Below, one piece after another: positions 40,803-51,959 of a DNA stretch of 64,000 nt (positions within the stretch are counted from its first letter, which is position 1; each line of letters begins with the position of its first letter). Source of the stretch: Marasmius tenuissimus. Taxonomy: Eukaryota; Basidiomycota; Agaricomycetes; Agaricales; Marasmiaceae. The notes beneath the pieces are model-generated. The model was not told the DNA's origin, did no database searches, and worked only from the letters and a program-made list of their open reading frames with translations. Position numbers and translations under genes: made by a program. The DNA is taken from the NCBI GenBank assembly GCA_029532415.1, contig JAQOTA010000046.1, forward strand, positions 992,001 to 1,056,000, given 5' to 3'.

Positions 40803-41380
40803 TAGAGTTGTGGTTTGATAAAAAGTTTGGGTTTGGGTTTGTATGATCTGTTGCTCGTGCTCTTTATACCTAGTCGAGAGCTCGGCGTCTATATCTGTGC
40901 GATTGTGGCGCCGGTGGTGGCGCCGTCGCAGGTAGTAGTTGACGTTAGTAGTTGGTAGTGTTTCGCTATTTGCGGTCATGGCGATATGATTTCTTATACA
41001 AGTGGGTTTAGCCGAATTGCTCGCCCGTGCAAAATATGAGGGTTTTGTTGTACATACTTATGGTAATCACTTTGGACAAGCCTACTAAGCACCTTTGAAC
41101 ACAGACCCCGGGGGCTTTCTACCTGTCCTCAAAACTCATCTAGCGCGACTCCGATCCATTCGTAAGGCCTCGAGAGACGAATGATTGTTGCCTTTGATTG
41201 TCACTGCACTCGTTCCCCTCGAGTGCCACCGATCGTGCCCCCTCGAGTGCCCCCGGTCCCGTCCCGGGAGAGAAAGACTGTATCTACTCCAATACGACTC
41301 CATCTACTCTGCTTTCTAGTTCTATACTTACAACGCTAATAAAATTACATCAAAGCTCGCGGCGGGTACAAGCAAGGTAC
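40803..41380. promoter_or_regulatory. 5' flank of UbiA copy B
   Basis: The first 180 bp are similar to the copy A leader. Beyond that, no gene is supported. CCCTCGAGTGCC occurs twice near 41210-41250. Confidence 0.35.
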
Positions 41381-41770
41381 AATCTCAGCTATACGAGCGA
41401 TGGCGCGGGAGCTGTTAATTCCGCTGGTGATTCCGCTGGTTGAGCATCCTCTATTAGCCACAACAGGGTATGATTCATACTCAGTACACTGACTCTACCT
41501 ACCATGCACATGCCACAGAAGCTCTTCCTTGAGTGAGTCGAACATTCAACAAATACTGTTCCTCAAGTGTGGTATGGAAGCTCTTACTCAGCCAATCGAG
41601 CTCCGAAGACAGTCGTTCAAAAAAGGAATATCCGAGAAGTCCTCGTCATATGATCCCGGATAGACGTGCGAACCTAATTGTAATCGGTGCTACGCACATT
41701 GTTGGCCGCAGATCACTTTATCGGCAGGATCCGTGGGACCTGGGTTGACCGAATCTCTAGGACTGGCAGT
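41381..41770 (-). pseudogene. uncharacterised coding fragment, copy B
   Basis: Partner of 7535-7867, frame-broken on the minus strand (FERLSSELDWLSKSFHTTL, EEQYLLNVRLTQGRAS, then a stop). Function unknown. Confidence 0.3.
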
Positions 41771-42060
41771 ACACTCTCAGATACTCCAATCCGCTACCCT
41801 TTTCATCATAAGAAAAAAGCAGAATTGCCCCCATCACCTTCTGGTGTCCGTCCATAAGGATCTTTCTAGTCATCCTGATGTCGCCGTGTGCTGTAGCCTG
41901 AGATTTTGCGGGAATGACGTGAACTTTCTAGGTCGCGCGTGTAAGGGTGTTTGGTTCGCCTTTCAGGCCCCAATCGGCCGCGAGGAGCAGCACACTTCCC
42001 AAGGAGGTTTGCTCATCCACAAGAGAAGTCCGAGTATAGTTGTTAGGGACTACTAGAAAG

Positions 42061-43550
42061 CATCCGGTACCGCTTAAACGGACGTGCGCTTTCTGAGCGC
42101 TTTTACCAGTGCTGGTGAGTTATTCGCGAGTCGGTTGTTTGCTTTGACTGGTGACGAAATCTCGGAGGTACCGGAAATCCCGCGGCAAAAGCGGGGCTCT
42201 CTTCTGTAAGTACCATTATGCTCTCCCGACGTGGTGCCACGGTTTTCGATAACTGTGTACTTCAATGTTCGAATGAAGGGGTGTCATCCATCTTTCTTCT
42301 CCGTTTCATCAATCACATGACTAGCCAGCACTTGGAGCTCAGTTGCTCCTGGCTGTTGCATCGACGAACAGCAACTTCAGGCACTGAAGAGCCCGCCTTG
42401 GTATATCCGTTATCCTTACTGCCTTGAAGTGCCCAACCATTTACACTCTCCAACCCATCTGAAGTGGTTGCTTACTGCGATATAAATCACACCCACAAAG
42501 AAAGACCTTACTGTCGTCTAGCAGCATTATCTGATTGACTCGCAACTGAAATTAGCCAGCCAGTATCATTGTCTCGTGTGGTAAGGGGAGGAATTTGAAT
42601 ATCACCGTGGGGTATCCAAGAATTTTATGAAATGGTTCGTTTTCCATCGCTCATCCGAACTCGTTCGTTAATGTGCAGCACTTGTTATATGTTCATTTGC
42701 ATGCCAGTAATAAGTAGTATGAACCTACCGGCCGATCAGCTACCGACCAGGTTGTGTCGCTATACTCCTATATTCAGTATTACCCAAAAGACATACTCGT
42801 AATGACCTTTTGTCCCAGAGTCTTCGAGTTTCTTAAGATCGCAGTATGCGCTCGTTTGTGCCTGCCATTAGAGAGGTTGCGATGTCGTTAGGCTTGGAGG
42901 ATCCCAAGCGGCCGCATCATATCAACAGCGAAGACCTTACACCAGCTTACAGCCTTGCTGCCTTAATCTATTGAATGACTCTCAGAGGGCTACTGGAGGT
43001 TCTCGTATCGAGCTGGCATCGCACTAAGCAAGATTCGAAGCCAAACTACGCGGAACATCTGCTCGTTACTGGCTCTGTCCCAGCCCTTCGCTGACAGCCT
43101 GGGGGAAGGTAGCCCGTCGACTTGATGACGGCTGTGATTCACGTCAGATTTCGGTTGTCCATAAGACTCAAGTAGACCATGAATAAGAGCTCTCTTCTTT
43201 CAGTGGTAAGTGATTTTACTTGGTGTTGGGCCTAATTTTGACATGCATACATATATGACCGTTTTGTAGCGATGACGACATACCAGGATCCCGATGCACT
43301 AGCTAGCTAGTGGGATGAAGATGTCAAACTAGCGGGGTGCGGGCACTCCTATTCAAATCACCATCGTCCTCTATATTCAGTTGATAACTTTGTGATGGAG
43401 ATGTGGGTAAGTAGGTCGGGTACACCCATATTTAACCTTTCTCTTTTCAATTTTGCCATATGCCGAGCTGCTCAGATATAAATGCAGGAGGAGAAACGTC
43501 CATCCTCGACGTTTATCCCCACTCGGTGCTTTTGGCTCAGCTCTCGCGTG
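42061..43550. other. intergenic, no gene supported
   Basis: About 1.5 kb upstream of the lectin gene. It contains the lectin promoter; no repeats or coding regions were recognised. Confidence 0.35.
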
Positions 43551-44127
43551 ATGCTCTTGACTCCAAGGTTCCTTAACGTCTTGGCTCTCCTTGCCGTTGT
43601 ATCCGCCGGCGTACAGCTCGAGAATAGTAACAGTGCCTGTGAGTGTACTCCATGATCCGATTAGACTTCCTGAGATCCGACCAACGCGCATACTACAAAC
43701 AGTCCAAGGTTGCCTCGCTGCAACCTCGAAGACAGCTGATGCTCCCGTTGTTATTCACGATTGTAATACCGGTGATGCCTCCAACTACGACTGGGATGTG
43801 AAGGTCCTCCCGTTCGACCCTGTTCCACAGCAAATCAAGCTTCTCGGGACGAATTTGGTTAGCTTTCTCTTGCCGTTGTGCCTTTTCTAGCATTCTAAAT
43901 TTGGTCACTCGAGTGTCTCGACGTGTCAAATGGCGCGAATGCGGACGGCACCAAACTCCAACTTTGGACATGTACCTCCGGAAACACCAACCAAGTCTGG
44001 AACCAAACGAACTCCGTCGGAACTTGGCAGTGGGTAGGAACGGACAAGTGTATCGGTAATACGAATGGTATTTTGGCTGACGGGAACCCGATTCAAATAT
44101 GGACTTGCGATTCCAGCAATCGGAATC
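43551..44127 (+). pseudogene. secreted ricin-B-type lectin, 5' half (disrupted)
   Basis: Starts MLLTPRFLNVLALLAVVSAG, a good signal peptide. Two introns (43639-43702 and 43858-43913) join in frame. The beta-trefoil repeats read VVIHDCNTGDASNYDW, CLDVSNGANADGTKLQLWTC and CIGNTNGILADGNPIQIWTC. The QLW/QVW and QIW motifs are the carbohydrate-binding trefoil signature. At 44127 coding is cut by a transposon: the next codons (LWHK, then TAG) are transposon sequence. The host frame resumes at 45218 after the target duplication. Ricin-B domains bind sugars; no catalytic toxin domain is present. A shortened protein could still be made from this half. Confidence 0.85.
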
Positions 44128-45217
44128 TATGGCACAAATAGTGGGTAAAAATTATTGCGGACTACTCACCTCTGGACTTTATTTCCAGTGGACTTTCAAC
44201 AAGTGGACTTTGCCTCATATGGTGAGGTTTTGATGAGTTTTGAGCGGATTTTCCAAGGACTTGAGGGATTTATCTTGATTTGAGTCGGCTGCTGCACAAT
44301 TTGAGTTCAAGGGAGAGTGATTTGATTGGCTGGAGCCTAACTCTGCAAGGGCGGCCCAGGAGTGCTGCGGCCCGCCGCCATCCGATGTTCTCACGAGCCA
44401 CACATAGCCAGCTGCCACTGTCAGTTCGTTCCTCTGACGGCCTCTCGTTGCTCGCTCAATGCTCTATCTCTTCCCTCGGTCACAACATAAACCCAACTTC
44501 TTGCCCTAATTCTTAGCTCTACACACTATTTCACTCACACTAGACGCATGCTCGCATGTAATATTGGACATACTTTGCCACAATGCCAAATTCCAATCTA
44601 ATTGACTATTCAAATGAATATACAAGGTTCTCAAATTCCTTGCCCCTCTCACTCAAAGGTCAAGATTTTCATGCAATGGGATTAAAAATGATTCAAAGTC
44701 ACGCAGTGCGAAGGGAGCCCACCCACCAGGTGACGCGATGGTCGAGGTCCGCTCACCAGCCCAACCTTCAGCTTGTTTCGTGTTCCTCCCGCAATCCCTT
44801 AATATCAGGAAACTTTGGGTGACCTGGTATATTTGTTTTTTTGCCAAGACCCAATGGTACCTACCGTCATCAATCATGCTGCCGTTATGCTTATCCTCTC
44901 ATGCAAGAAATGAAGAAAGGCAACCGTCAGCGCTTCAGCGACTGTATGTGGCCGTGAGAACTTCGGATGGCGGGCCGCGGCACTCCTGGGCTGCCCTTGC
45001 AGAGTTAGGCTCCAGCCAATCAAATCACTCTCCCTTGAACTCAAATTGTGCAGCAGCCGACTCAAATCAAGATAAATTCCTCAAGTCCTTGGAAAATCCG
45101 CTCAAAACTCATCAAAACCTCACCATATGAGGCAAAGTCCACTTGTTGAAAGTCCACTGGAAATAAAGTCCAGAGGTGAGTAGTCCGCAATAATTTTTAC
45201 CCACTATTTGTGCCATA
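44128..45217. mobile_element. 1.09-kb long-TIR DNA element inserted in the lectin gene
   Basis: Terminal inverted repeats of about 280 bp start TATGGCACAAATAGTGGG on both ends and are nearly identical. The element is flanked by the direct repeat GGAATC (44122-44127 and 45218-45223). The central about 520 bp holds no transposase. GTGGACTTT is repeated within the arms. A 6-bp duplication is unusual, so I do not assign a superfamily. Confidence 0.9.
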
Positions 45218-45852
45218 GGAATCAGTTCTTCCCCGGACGGACGGTCCCAGATACCCAGACAGTTACCGTTACGCTCGAAGGAGGGCCTGATCTTTGTACG
45301 TTCTTCAGACCTTCGTTTTACCGGCTCAATTGACTGACATCGCTCATCTGTGCTTCCCTATCTCTCAGCACCTCAACCCCGCCTCTGCCTCACAGCAGTT
45401 GAAAACGCCGACGGTGCTCGTGTTAGTCTCTCCCTACGGAAGCCCTTCTTCGACCTTCCCTTCGGGAAACGCTACCTGGGTTGTCCCTCGGGCTAACCTC
45501 AACGGCGTTCTCGGCACCTACGGCGAAACCAAATGCCTTGACCTGCGAAATGGAGACTCGAGAAACGGGAATGCCCTTCAGATTTGGTCCTGCGATGCGG
45601 CGAACCCGAACCAGATCTGGAGAGTTGATGCTCTCATTCCGAGAGGGCAGGCTAAAGTTACTCGAGATGGTGCGACTAAGTGTTTGGATATCAAAAATGG
45701 GAACTTTGCTCCAGGAGCGGATGTGGGTTTCGTCTCTAATATGTTCTGTGTCTTTTGTTCAACTCATCGAGATTCTTCTGTAGATCCAAATCTGGGATTG
45801 TGATCCCTCTGGGAATAATTTGAACCAGCAATGGAGTGCCAGACAACAGTGA
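45218..45852 (+). pseudogene. ricin-B-type lectin, 3' half (disrupted)
   Basis: Directly after the element the lectin frame resumes (FFPGRTVPDTQTVTVTLEGG, ending at a GTACGTTC donor). The next exon starts CLTAVENADGARVSLS but must change frame near 45430 to reach GNATWVVPRANLNGVLGTYG. It then continues KCLDLRNGDSRNGNALQIWS, NPNQIWRVD and KCLDIKNGNFAPGAD. After a last intron, IQIWDCDPSGNNLNQQWSAR ends at TGA 45850-45852. The loss of two bases in a C run near 45430 would explain the frame change. These are further beta-trefoil repeats, so the original protein had two trefoil regions. Confidence 0.8.
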
Positions 45853-46002
45853 GCCAACCCAGTACACCCCCCTTTGTTCTTTATCGAACTATCTTCGGAC
45901 TCTGAACATTATACTATGTTGTGCTATGGACTTGCCGGTATTAGTTGTATATAATCTCTCACTGGATGTATTGTCAGGCGTGAATTGAGAACGCAAAGGC
46001 AG

Positions 46003-46347
46003 TAGTGTTTTGCGAGCCTGGGCCAAAGGCTCGACCACGTGCTCACCCGGCTGCAAGGAACTCGAGAAGTAGTCGCAATGTGGCGGGAATGATCCACAGA
46101 ACCGTTGTGAAATGGCTAAGGAGCGGCTCCAGCTCCCAGGATGGGCTGAAGAGATCACTGAGGTGTTCCAGCAGAGTCCCACTTGCTCCCAAGATAGGGC
46201 CACCCCCGGCCCCCACAAGGCTCAGCCCGGGCTCAGAGCTTGGGCCTCTGAAATCTCAAGCTCAGGCTCTGAGCTTGACTTGAGCCTCAGAGCTCAGAGC
46301 CTAGCTCGGCTCGGCCTAGAGCCTGGGCCCAAGCTCGCAAAACACTA
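46003..46347. mobile_element. hAT-like MITE with AGCTC-rich interior
   Basis: 345 bp with inverted ends TAGTGTTTTGCGAGC and an 8-bp direct repeat AAAGGCAG on both sides (45995-46002 and 46348-46355). Ends of form YARNG plus an 8-bp duplication indicate hAT. The right third is built of overlapping AGAGCTC, AGGCTC and GGGCTC words. Confidence 0.85.
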
Positions 46348-46714
46348 AAAGGCAGGTTTGATAACTACTAACATTCCCCCCGTCGCCCAAATTCCCACCC
46401 TGAACTTCACACGATCAGATCGCACAAGACTGATCTGGTGAGTGCGTGCCTCTATAACCTGTCTTCTGCAGTCATAATCTCCTTCCCGAGTCCCTGCTAA
46501 ACGAATGTTATTGTCCCGTTACCCTCATAGCTTTCCTCACCAAGTCCTAAATATTCAACTTCTCACCGGGCCATGGGCTGGTAGTATTACCAGTGCTAAT
46601 GAGCGGATCGCATGTGCATGTGAGTTCCCGAGCCATACCCGTGAACCGTGATTGAACAAACGGTCTATATTCTTTACAAAGCCAGCAGGAATGCAGATCA
46701 GAGGTATGCTTATA

Positions 46715-47115
46715 CAGGGTTTTGCATAATTCTTTGGAGGTCATTCTCCAGAAATTCCTGTTTGTTTGGCTCAAAACTCAATTGAAGAATCAATTGGAAC
46801 CCTGACGGAATTTCGGAGTCTGGCGACGAGAGACAGCAACGATAGACGCCCAACGCGAATGTTGAGCGCATTTTGCAGGGTGTGCGGCAGTAGACCGCGC
46901 TTCGACCAACCCTTGCTCCAGAGCTTTACCAGGGCCACATTGCTTTGTTTATAGACGCGAATTACATCTTGGGAGCTGCAGAAACCTGAGCCTCGCGTTG
47001 TTTCTGCCCACAGATCTCCCCCGGATACCTCTAGTTCTAATTGAGTTGACTGAATTGCGAGCCAAACAAATAAAAGTATCAGCAGTCGACCTCCGAAGAA
47101 TTATGCAAAACCCTG
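46715..47115. mobile_element. Tc1/mariner-like MITE
   Basis: 401 bp with 28-bp inverted ends (CAGGGTTTTGCATAATTCTT) that differ at one base, flanked by TA on both sides. No transposase frame is visible. TA duplication and length fit a non-autonomous Tc1/mariner or pogo derivative. Confidence 0.85.
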
Positions 47116-47212
47116 TAGACTGGCAAGCTGCCATGGGGCTGAGCAGGGTCAAGTGACGTTGCGAATGTTCAAGGTATTGTCCGCTTCATATAAAGTCCCG
47201 CCGCTGTGTCGA

Positions 47213-48881
47213 GGCATGTTGCATTCCTTTTCCGTTCTTGAATGTCCGTGGCTGACAATTCGAGCTATTCCAAGTTGGGGTCTTACCAGTCGTTGCGGCT
47301 GGTGGCGAGTCTGCTTTGTTACTTTGGCTGGTAAGTGGTTTCACTGTAGCCTTGTCGACCGCTGAGTAACTCTCGACTTAAGTTCGGTTCTGTCGGTTCT
47401 GATCTCGAGGCGTATTCCGACAGAGCGGGCTGGATGGGGAGGCTTGACGTGGGGGAAGACTTGCGTAATTCTGATTCTTGTCGACTCGTGAGTACGTTTG
47501 AATTATCAGTGATGCCCTTCTAATAGCACCTGTCGTTACTTTAGCTGGTTGTTTCTGTTCCTATGTAAGTCATTCCGCTTGTCGCCCAACCAAAGCCCTG
47601 GATTCTGATCCTGTTAGAATTCCCAGCTGGATTTATTGTGACTGGCATAGGAACGTATGGAAACCTTCAAGTCTGTTCATTCGGTATAATCGTATGCCTT
47701 ATGCTCCTCGGGCTTAGCAAGGCGGCTCTCAGTCTGTCTTTGAGTATTCTTTCCAGACTCAAGGCTGAACCCTAGGTTCTGATTTCAGCCTTTCTTGTCG
47801 AAAAGGTTGGTCAACTAGTCCTTCTCCGTGACTCACTTCCCTTACTTACCCCCAATAGGTATATATCATCTGGTCGTATGGCGGTCGTACTCCCCGCCTC
47901 AAGACGCCCGTGTATCGCATCTGCGTTTTATCTCAAGTTGGATACGGGGCAGTCGCTGTTCTCTGTCTTTATGGACGGTCAGATTGGATCTCGGACGATG
48001 GTCAGTGCGTGTTTGGGATGGAAGACTTCGCGTGCGTACAATCACTTCTTGGGTCTCCTTCGATCTGATCATGACGTGCGACTCAGGTCAATACCGATCT
48101 TGGTCTATGACTTAGTGCAGAACCTCTTCTTCACCTTCATGTTTTGCTGGCCGTTGCGCTGGTCACAGTCTAAACTGATGAGTCCGGCGTTGAGATTGAT
48201 GTCCCAGAGAACATTGATGTGAGTTTGTCTTCCCAAACTCTCGTTTCGTACCGATATGCCGATCGCAGGACTCATCGTTTTGCTCGTGGGCAGTGGCGCA
48301 TTTGCCGGTCTAATAGTTTTGGGCTGTGAGCTCCAAGTTCGAACCACAGTGGAAACCAGCGTATTTAACACGCTTGTCAGGCAAACGCGTCAACGATCAT
48401 CGGTCTAGGAGGACACGTACTCGATTGGGTTTGTATGACAAGTTGCATGTTGGATGTGAGTCTTACTCGAAACAAGAATCATACTGAGCTGATTTGGTAA
48501 GCCGATCCCTGTTTATTTTAGATGGTTATGAACGCGATCGTCATTTTCTGGGTTTCTTCGGGTACGCCTACCGACTCAACCGACCATTTGACACTACCCA
48601 CAATCTCTCTCCCCACAATCACGCCTTGGGATACCATCGATCGTCAGACCTATTCACGAAACTATGCGGGAAGTCAGCCAGGAATGTGGGAATCGTCATC
48701 GAGCTCAACTTCGAGGCTCAAACATGGGGATCAGCATAAGATACTGCTGTATGTCACACAAAAGGTACGCAGGGTCCGGTTTGTCTTTTTCTGTGCACAT
48801 TTTGATATCGTTCGGATCTACTATATGCAGCCAAATGCTCAACTCCAGAATTGCCGTGCGCGTAGCAGTACCCTCTCATGA
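47213..48881 (+). CDS. orphan multi-pass membrane protein (Agaricomycete type)
   Basis: A plus-strand gene of many small exons. Recognisable pieces are SLRLVASLLCYFG near 47300, GFIVTGIGTYGNLQVCSFGI near 47640 and VYRICVLSQVGYGAVAVLCL near 47920. Then, after a short intron, come VYDLVQNLFFTFMFCWPLRW, GLIVLLVGSGAFAGLIVLG and WVCMTSCMLDMVMNAIVIFW, and a Ser/Thr-rich hydrophilic tail ends at TGA 48881. The alternation of about seven hydrophobic segments and the YD...N...F...PL motif resemble a large family of uncharacterised basidiomycete seven-helix proteins. No ligand or function is known to me. The exact start is uncertain; 47213 is a working choice, and 47270-47560 is poorly resolved. Confidence 0.5.
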
Positions 48882-49303
48882 GTTGTCTGGTCTCCGTGTA
48901 AAACATCCATCGAGTCGAGTTCGAGCGTTCTTGGTCGAGGGAAGGCTAATGGGGCTGAGATAACCCAAGCAGCCCTCGGGGCGCTTCTCGTTTAAGTAAG
49001 GGACAGGTAAAGGATGAACGAGTGAGCACAGGATACGTTGTGATATAAACAAATCCTTTCCAGCGTGGCTTCTATCAGTCTTGCCAATCGTCTTCTCTGC
49101 ATTAGGTAATTCAAAGGGATCAAGAAGTGTCCAATCGGAGCATTCGAACGATAAAGGGTATTGAGATTACAATGTCGTTGTGTTGACACAAAACTGCATG
49201 AAACAGCAGACGAACGACCCAAGTAAGAGCTATTCGACAAGTTCTCATACCACGTAAATAACGATCAATGCGTCTCACAGCCGGTGGGGACTCACCACTT
49301 CGT
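48882..49303. other. tail-to-tail intergenic region
   Basis: About 420 bp between convergent genes; nothing recognised. Confidence 0.35.
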
Positions 49304-51312
49304 TTAACGTTTCAAAGTCACCCAACTCGAATGGCACTGCGCTCCTGGATACACAACCCGACAAATGACCTCCGTGTTTCGATCCCACATCGTCTTCTTC
49401 TGAATCAGTTCATCCTTCGTATCCTCACAGCATGAGTGTTTCTCGATATCGCAGCATTCAGGATGGCCATGACCGCATGGCGTGTGTTTTTGTAGCGGCC
49501 GTACGAGGTCTTCGTAGGGGACCTCGGTGATCTTGACCGGATTCTCAGAGTCCCGTTCTCGAAAGTCGAACTGGGCGATGATTGGTTCGGAACGAGCTAG
49601 TGACTGAGTATAGATTGATTTGAGCTGATTTTTGGCCCCGGATTTGTGACTCTCCTGAACGAATAGCCATTGGATGAATGTTTCGTCATAGTTCGAAATT
49701 CGGTATGAATGACCTATGGGCAGAATGATCTTAGGTCATCAGGCGAAGGAGATAGAAGAGGTATACCAACCATAGCTCGGTCGTTGTTTCTCTGCACATG
49801 GTAGACGGTGGAGCTCCCAGTCTTTCGCCTGACATTTCTTGGAGCGATAGAAGGCCGTTCGGCAGGCGGAACACTGTTTCCATCTGACTCTCTTCCCTAC
49901 TCTCCATCGCCGTTCGTTCCTATCGCACTATGTGGCCATTAGATTCAAGTCCAGAATGAAGGGGTAGTAGTTACCGGATGATTCGAACATAACATTCCCA
50001 GACTCTGCTCCTCAAACTTCCATTTCAGTTTCTTCAATCTCGTCGCCTCTTCCGCCAGCCTGAAAACAGCCGTTCCAACCTCTGGAACATCTACAACCAA
50101 CTTCTCCAACTTGCGCTGCATCATCTTCGTAGTCATGAATTCGTACGCTCTATTCAGGATTGAACGAGATACGAGGAGCGATTTGAGTGATCCCAGACAA
50201 AGAGCGAGCGGTTTTGTGATTTGCCTGGTCCGGGTGAGGCGTCTGGCGTCGGGCTCAAGGAGATGAGTGGGGTCGTCTGCTCTTTGGACCAGATCGGATA
50301 GGAAGAGGTCGACGAGGCGGGCAGCAGGCCTGCATCGAGGGCTTGACGACCCCAAGTGAGTCCATCGTCGAACGCCTGAGCGAGAATACAGCACGACGAT
50401 GCAACGCCATGAAAGACGTATGCCGGATCTGTTGGTTTGTACAAGTCTGAATTGGGAAGATAGCACGTGATGGCCAGGGTGATCCGGCGAACGATATTCC
50501 TAGACAAAAGGCGTGTGTAGATGTCAAGATTGTATCGACAGCACATCATAATCAACTTGATTACACTGTCGAGAACGTAGACGTCGATGACCTATTTTCT
50601 CGAGACTTCGGAATCGAGCATGCGGAGGAGCAAAGTGGGAACGTCTTCGGAGAATAAAGTGTTAGAGAGGACATTTCGAAGCCCTCGACGAAAATGGGAA
50701 ATGGTGGAGCAGTTGTTGATATTTTGAATGAGCTGCGATAAGATAAGGTCGATGTAGGGGTTTTGGGTCTGGACCAGGTAGATCGTGAGTTCGGTGACAA
50801 GAGGGATGAGGTCGGGAGTTTGGACGGCTTCTGTGGATCTCGGGTAGTCCCAGCTGGACATCCGGGAGAGTAGAAGGTGTGTCGATAGAATGGTTCTCTG
50901 TTGAAATCGTTGCCCTTCGTTAGCGACCGGTTCTGGATGTGGCCTCAAGATGGAATGGCGAATAAAAAACGAGAGCCATCAAACAATTGAGAGGAAGAGA
51001 GTCCTTGAGAGGGTGACAATCTCTGGCTTATTCCATATACCGTTGAGAACGTGTGCAGTATGGAGAGCAGCCCAGCAGTTATAGCTTGGCTCTGAGGCGT
51101 CAAACGATCGTGAAGGACCGCGTTCCAAGATGAGATAGTGTTCTTCTTCAAATGTGGTGAAAGCATCGAGCGTTGGACCGCACAAGTCCTTTATTCGCTG
51201 ACGACGCGCATCATGGGCTACCTGAAACCAATCAAGAACAAAAATGGTTGTTGATGAAAGTCATGCTCACCCAAGCATCTCGAACCGTGGTAGTAGCACT
51301 GCCATCCACCAT
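49304..51312 (-). CDS. MYND zinc-finger protein
   Basis: A multi-exon gene starting MVDGSATTTVRDAW at 51312. A long helical repeat-like region follows (LDAFTTFEEEHYLILERGPS, CWAALHTAHVLNGIWN, TELTIYLVQTQNPYIDLILS, YVFHGVASSCCILAQAFDDG, GTAVFRLAEEATRLKKLKWK). The MYND finger lies near 49830-49900: CSACRTAFYRSKKCQAKDW then ELHRLPC, with all Cys and His ligands in place. The C-terminal part (FIQWLFVQESHKSGAKNQLK, HTPCGHGHPECCDIEKHSCC) has a second Cys/His cluster and ends at 49304. MYND fingers bind proline-rich protein partners. There is no SET domain, so methyltransferase activity is not indicated. This architecture is common and expanded in Agaricomycetes. Confidence 0.8.
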
Positions 51313-51399
51313 CACGAAGGTTTTTCCGGCGATCTAAGGATAGGAAATGGTAGAGGTTCAAGTCTGGAAATTTTACGCACCAGATCGACACGAGGCACA

Positions 51400-51885
51400 G
51401 ATGGATGGTGGTGGTGGTTGAGAACAAAGGGCCGCTTACATCACGTTCGCCAGATTCTGACGTGTGATTCCGGGCCGGATGCCATTTATTCAAAGTTGAC
51501 GAGCAAAAGAATCCAACCCCTCAAAAGAACAGAGGCTCTCCGGGATTCGAACTCTCAGTGTATTGAGTCTCCGAACATCCTCTATAGAGTTACGAACTGA
51601 AGGTGTCAAGCGCTGGCGTCGGCTACGCTGAACTTGAGAAACCATTTAGCGCGTCCATAATTTTGGTCAATTGCAAGGGTCCACCTCGGAGCTCGGAGGC
51701 TCTCCCTCAGGTTCGATCGATGAGTGGCCCACGTAGTTACATTCGCCAAATTCTACGTGCGCGGTCGGGGCTGGATGCCATTCGTTCAGAATTACCAAAG
51801 GGGGGTAGAAGGGAAATAAACCAACCCTCTCAAGGAGACGACTGCTCTCCTGGAACCGAGCTCTTGGTGGTTCAAGCCCTCCAAC
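51400..51885. repeat. diverged direct duplication upstream of the MYND gene
   Basis: The segment 51430-51580 is repeated at 51725-51885. Shared words include TTCGCCA, GGATGCCATT and a CAACCC-TCTC-AAG core. Similarity is partial and no coding frame is conserved between the copies. It may be an old tandem duplication or a decayed short interspersed element. Confidence 0.4.
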
Positions 51886-51959
51886 TGCCTTTCCAAAGGA
51901 CTGAGCTGATTTTCTAACATTGAAGCCGAAGGTGCTACGGCCCCGGGCCCTTCGCAAAT

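Larger units (their letters stand above)
38460..42060. repeat. segmental duplication, copy B
   Basis: Partner of 4437-8150 in the same orientation. It carries the intact UbiA copy B and lacks the inverted exon fragment found in copy A. A foldback-family repeat (38985-39125) lies within its left part, with no counterpart recognised in A. Confidence 0.8.

Noticed and set aside
42061..43550. Search for another gene between the duplication and the lectin.
   Set aside because: All frames are short, overlap stops on both strands, and lack splice-consistent continuation.
51535..51600. Possible tRNA: GAGTTCGAATCCC reads like a T-arm (B box) on the minus strand.
   Set aside because: Neither a T-stem nor an acceptor stem can be paired around it, and no A box or anticodon arm is found upstream.
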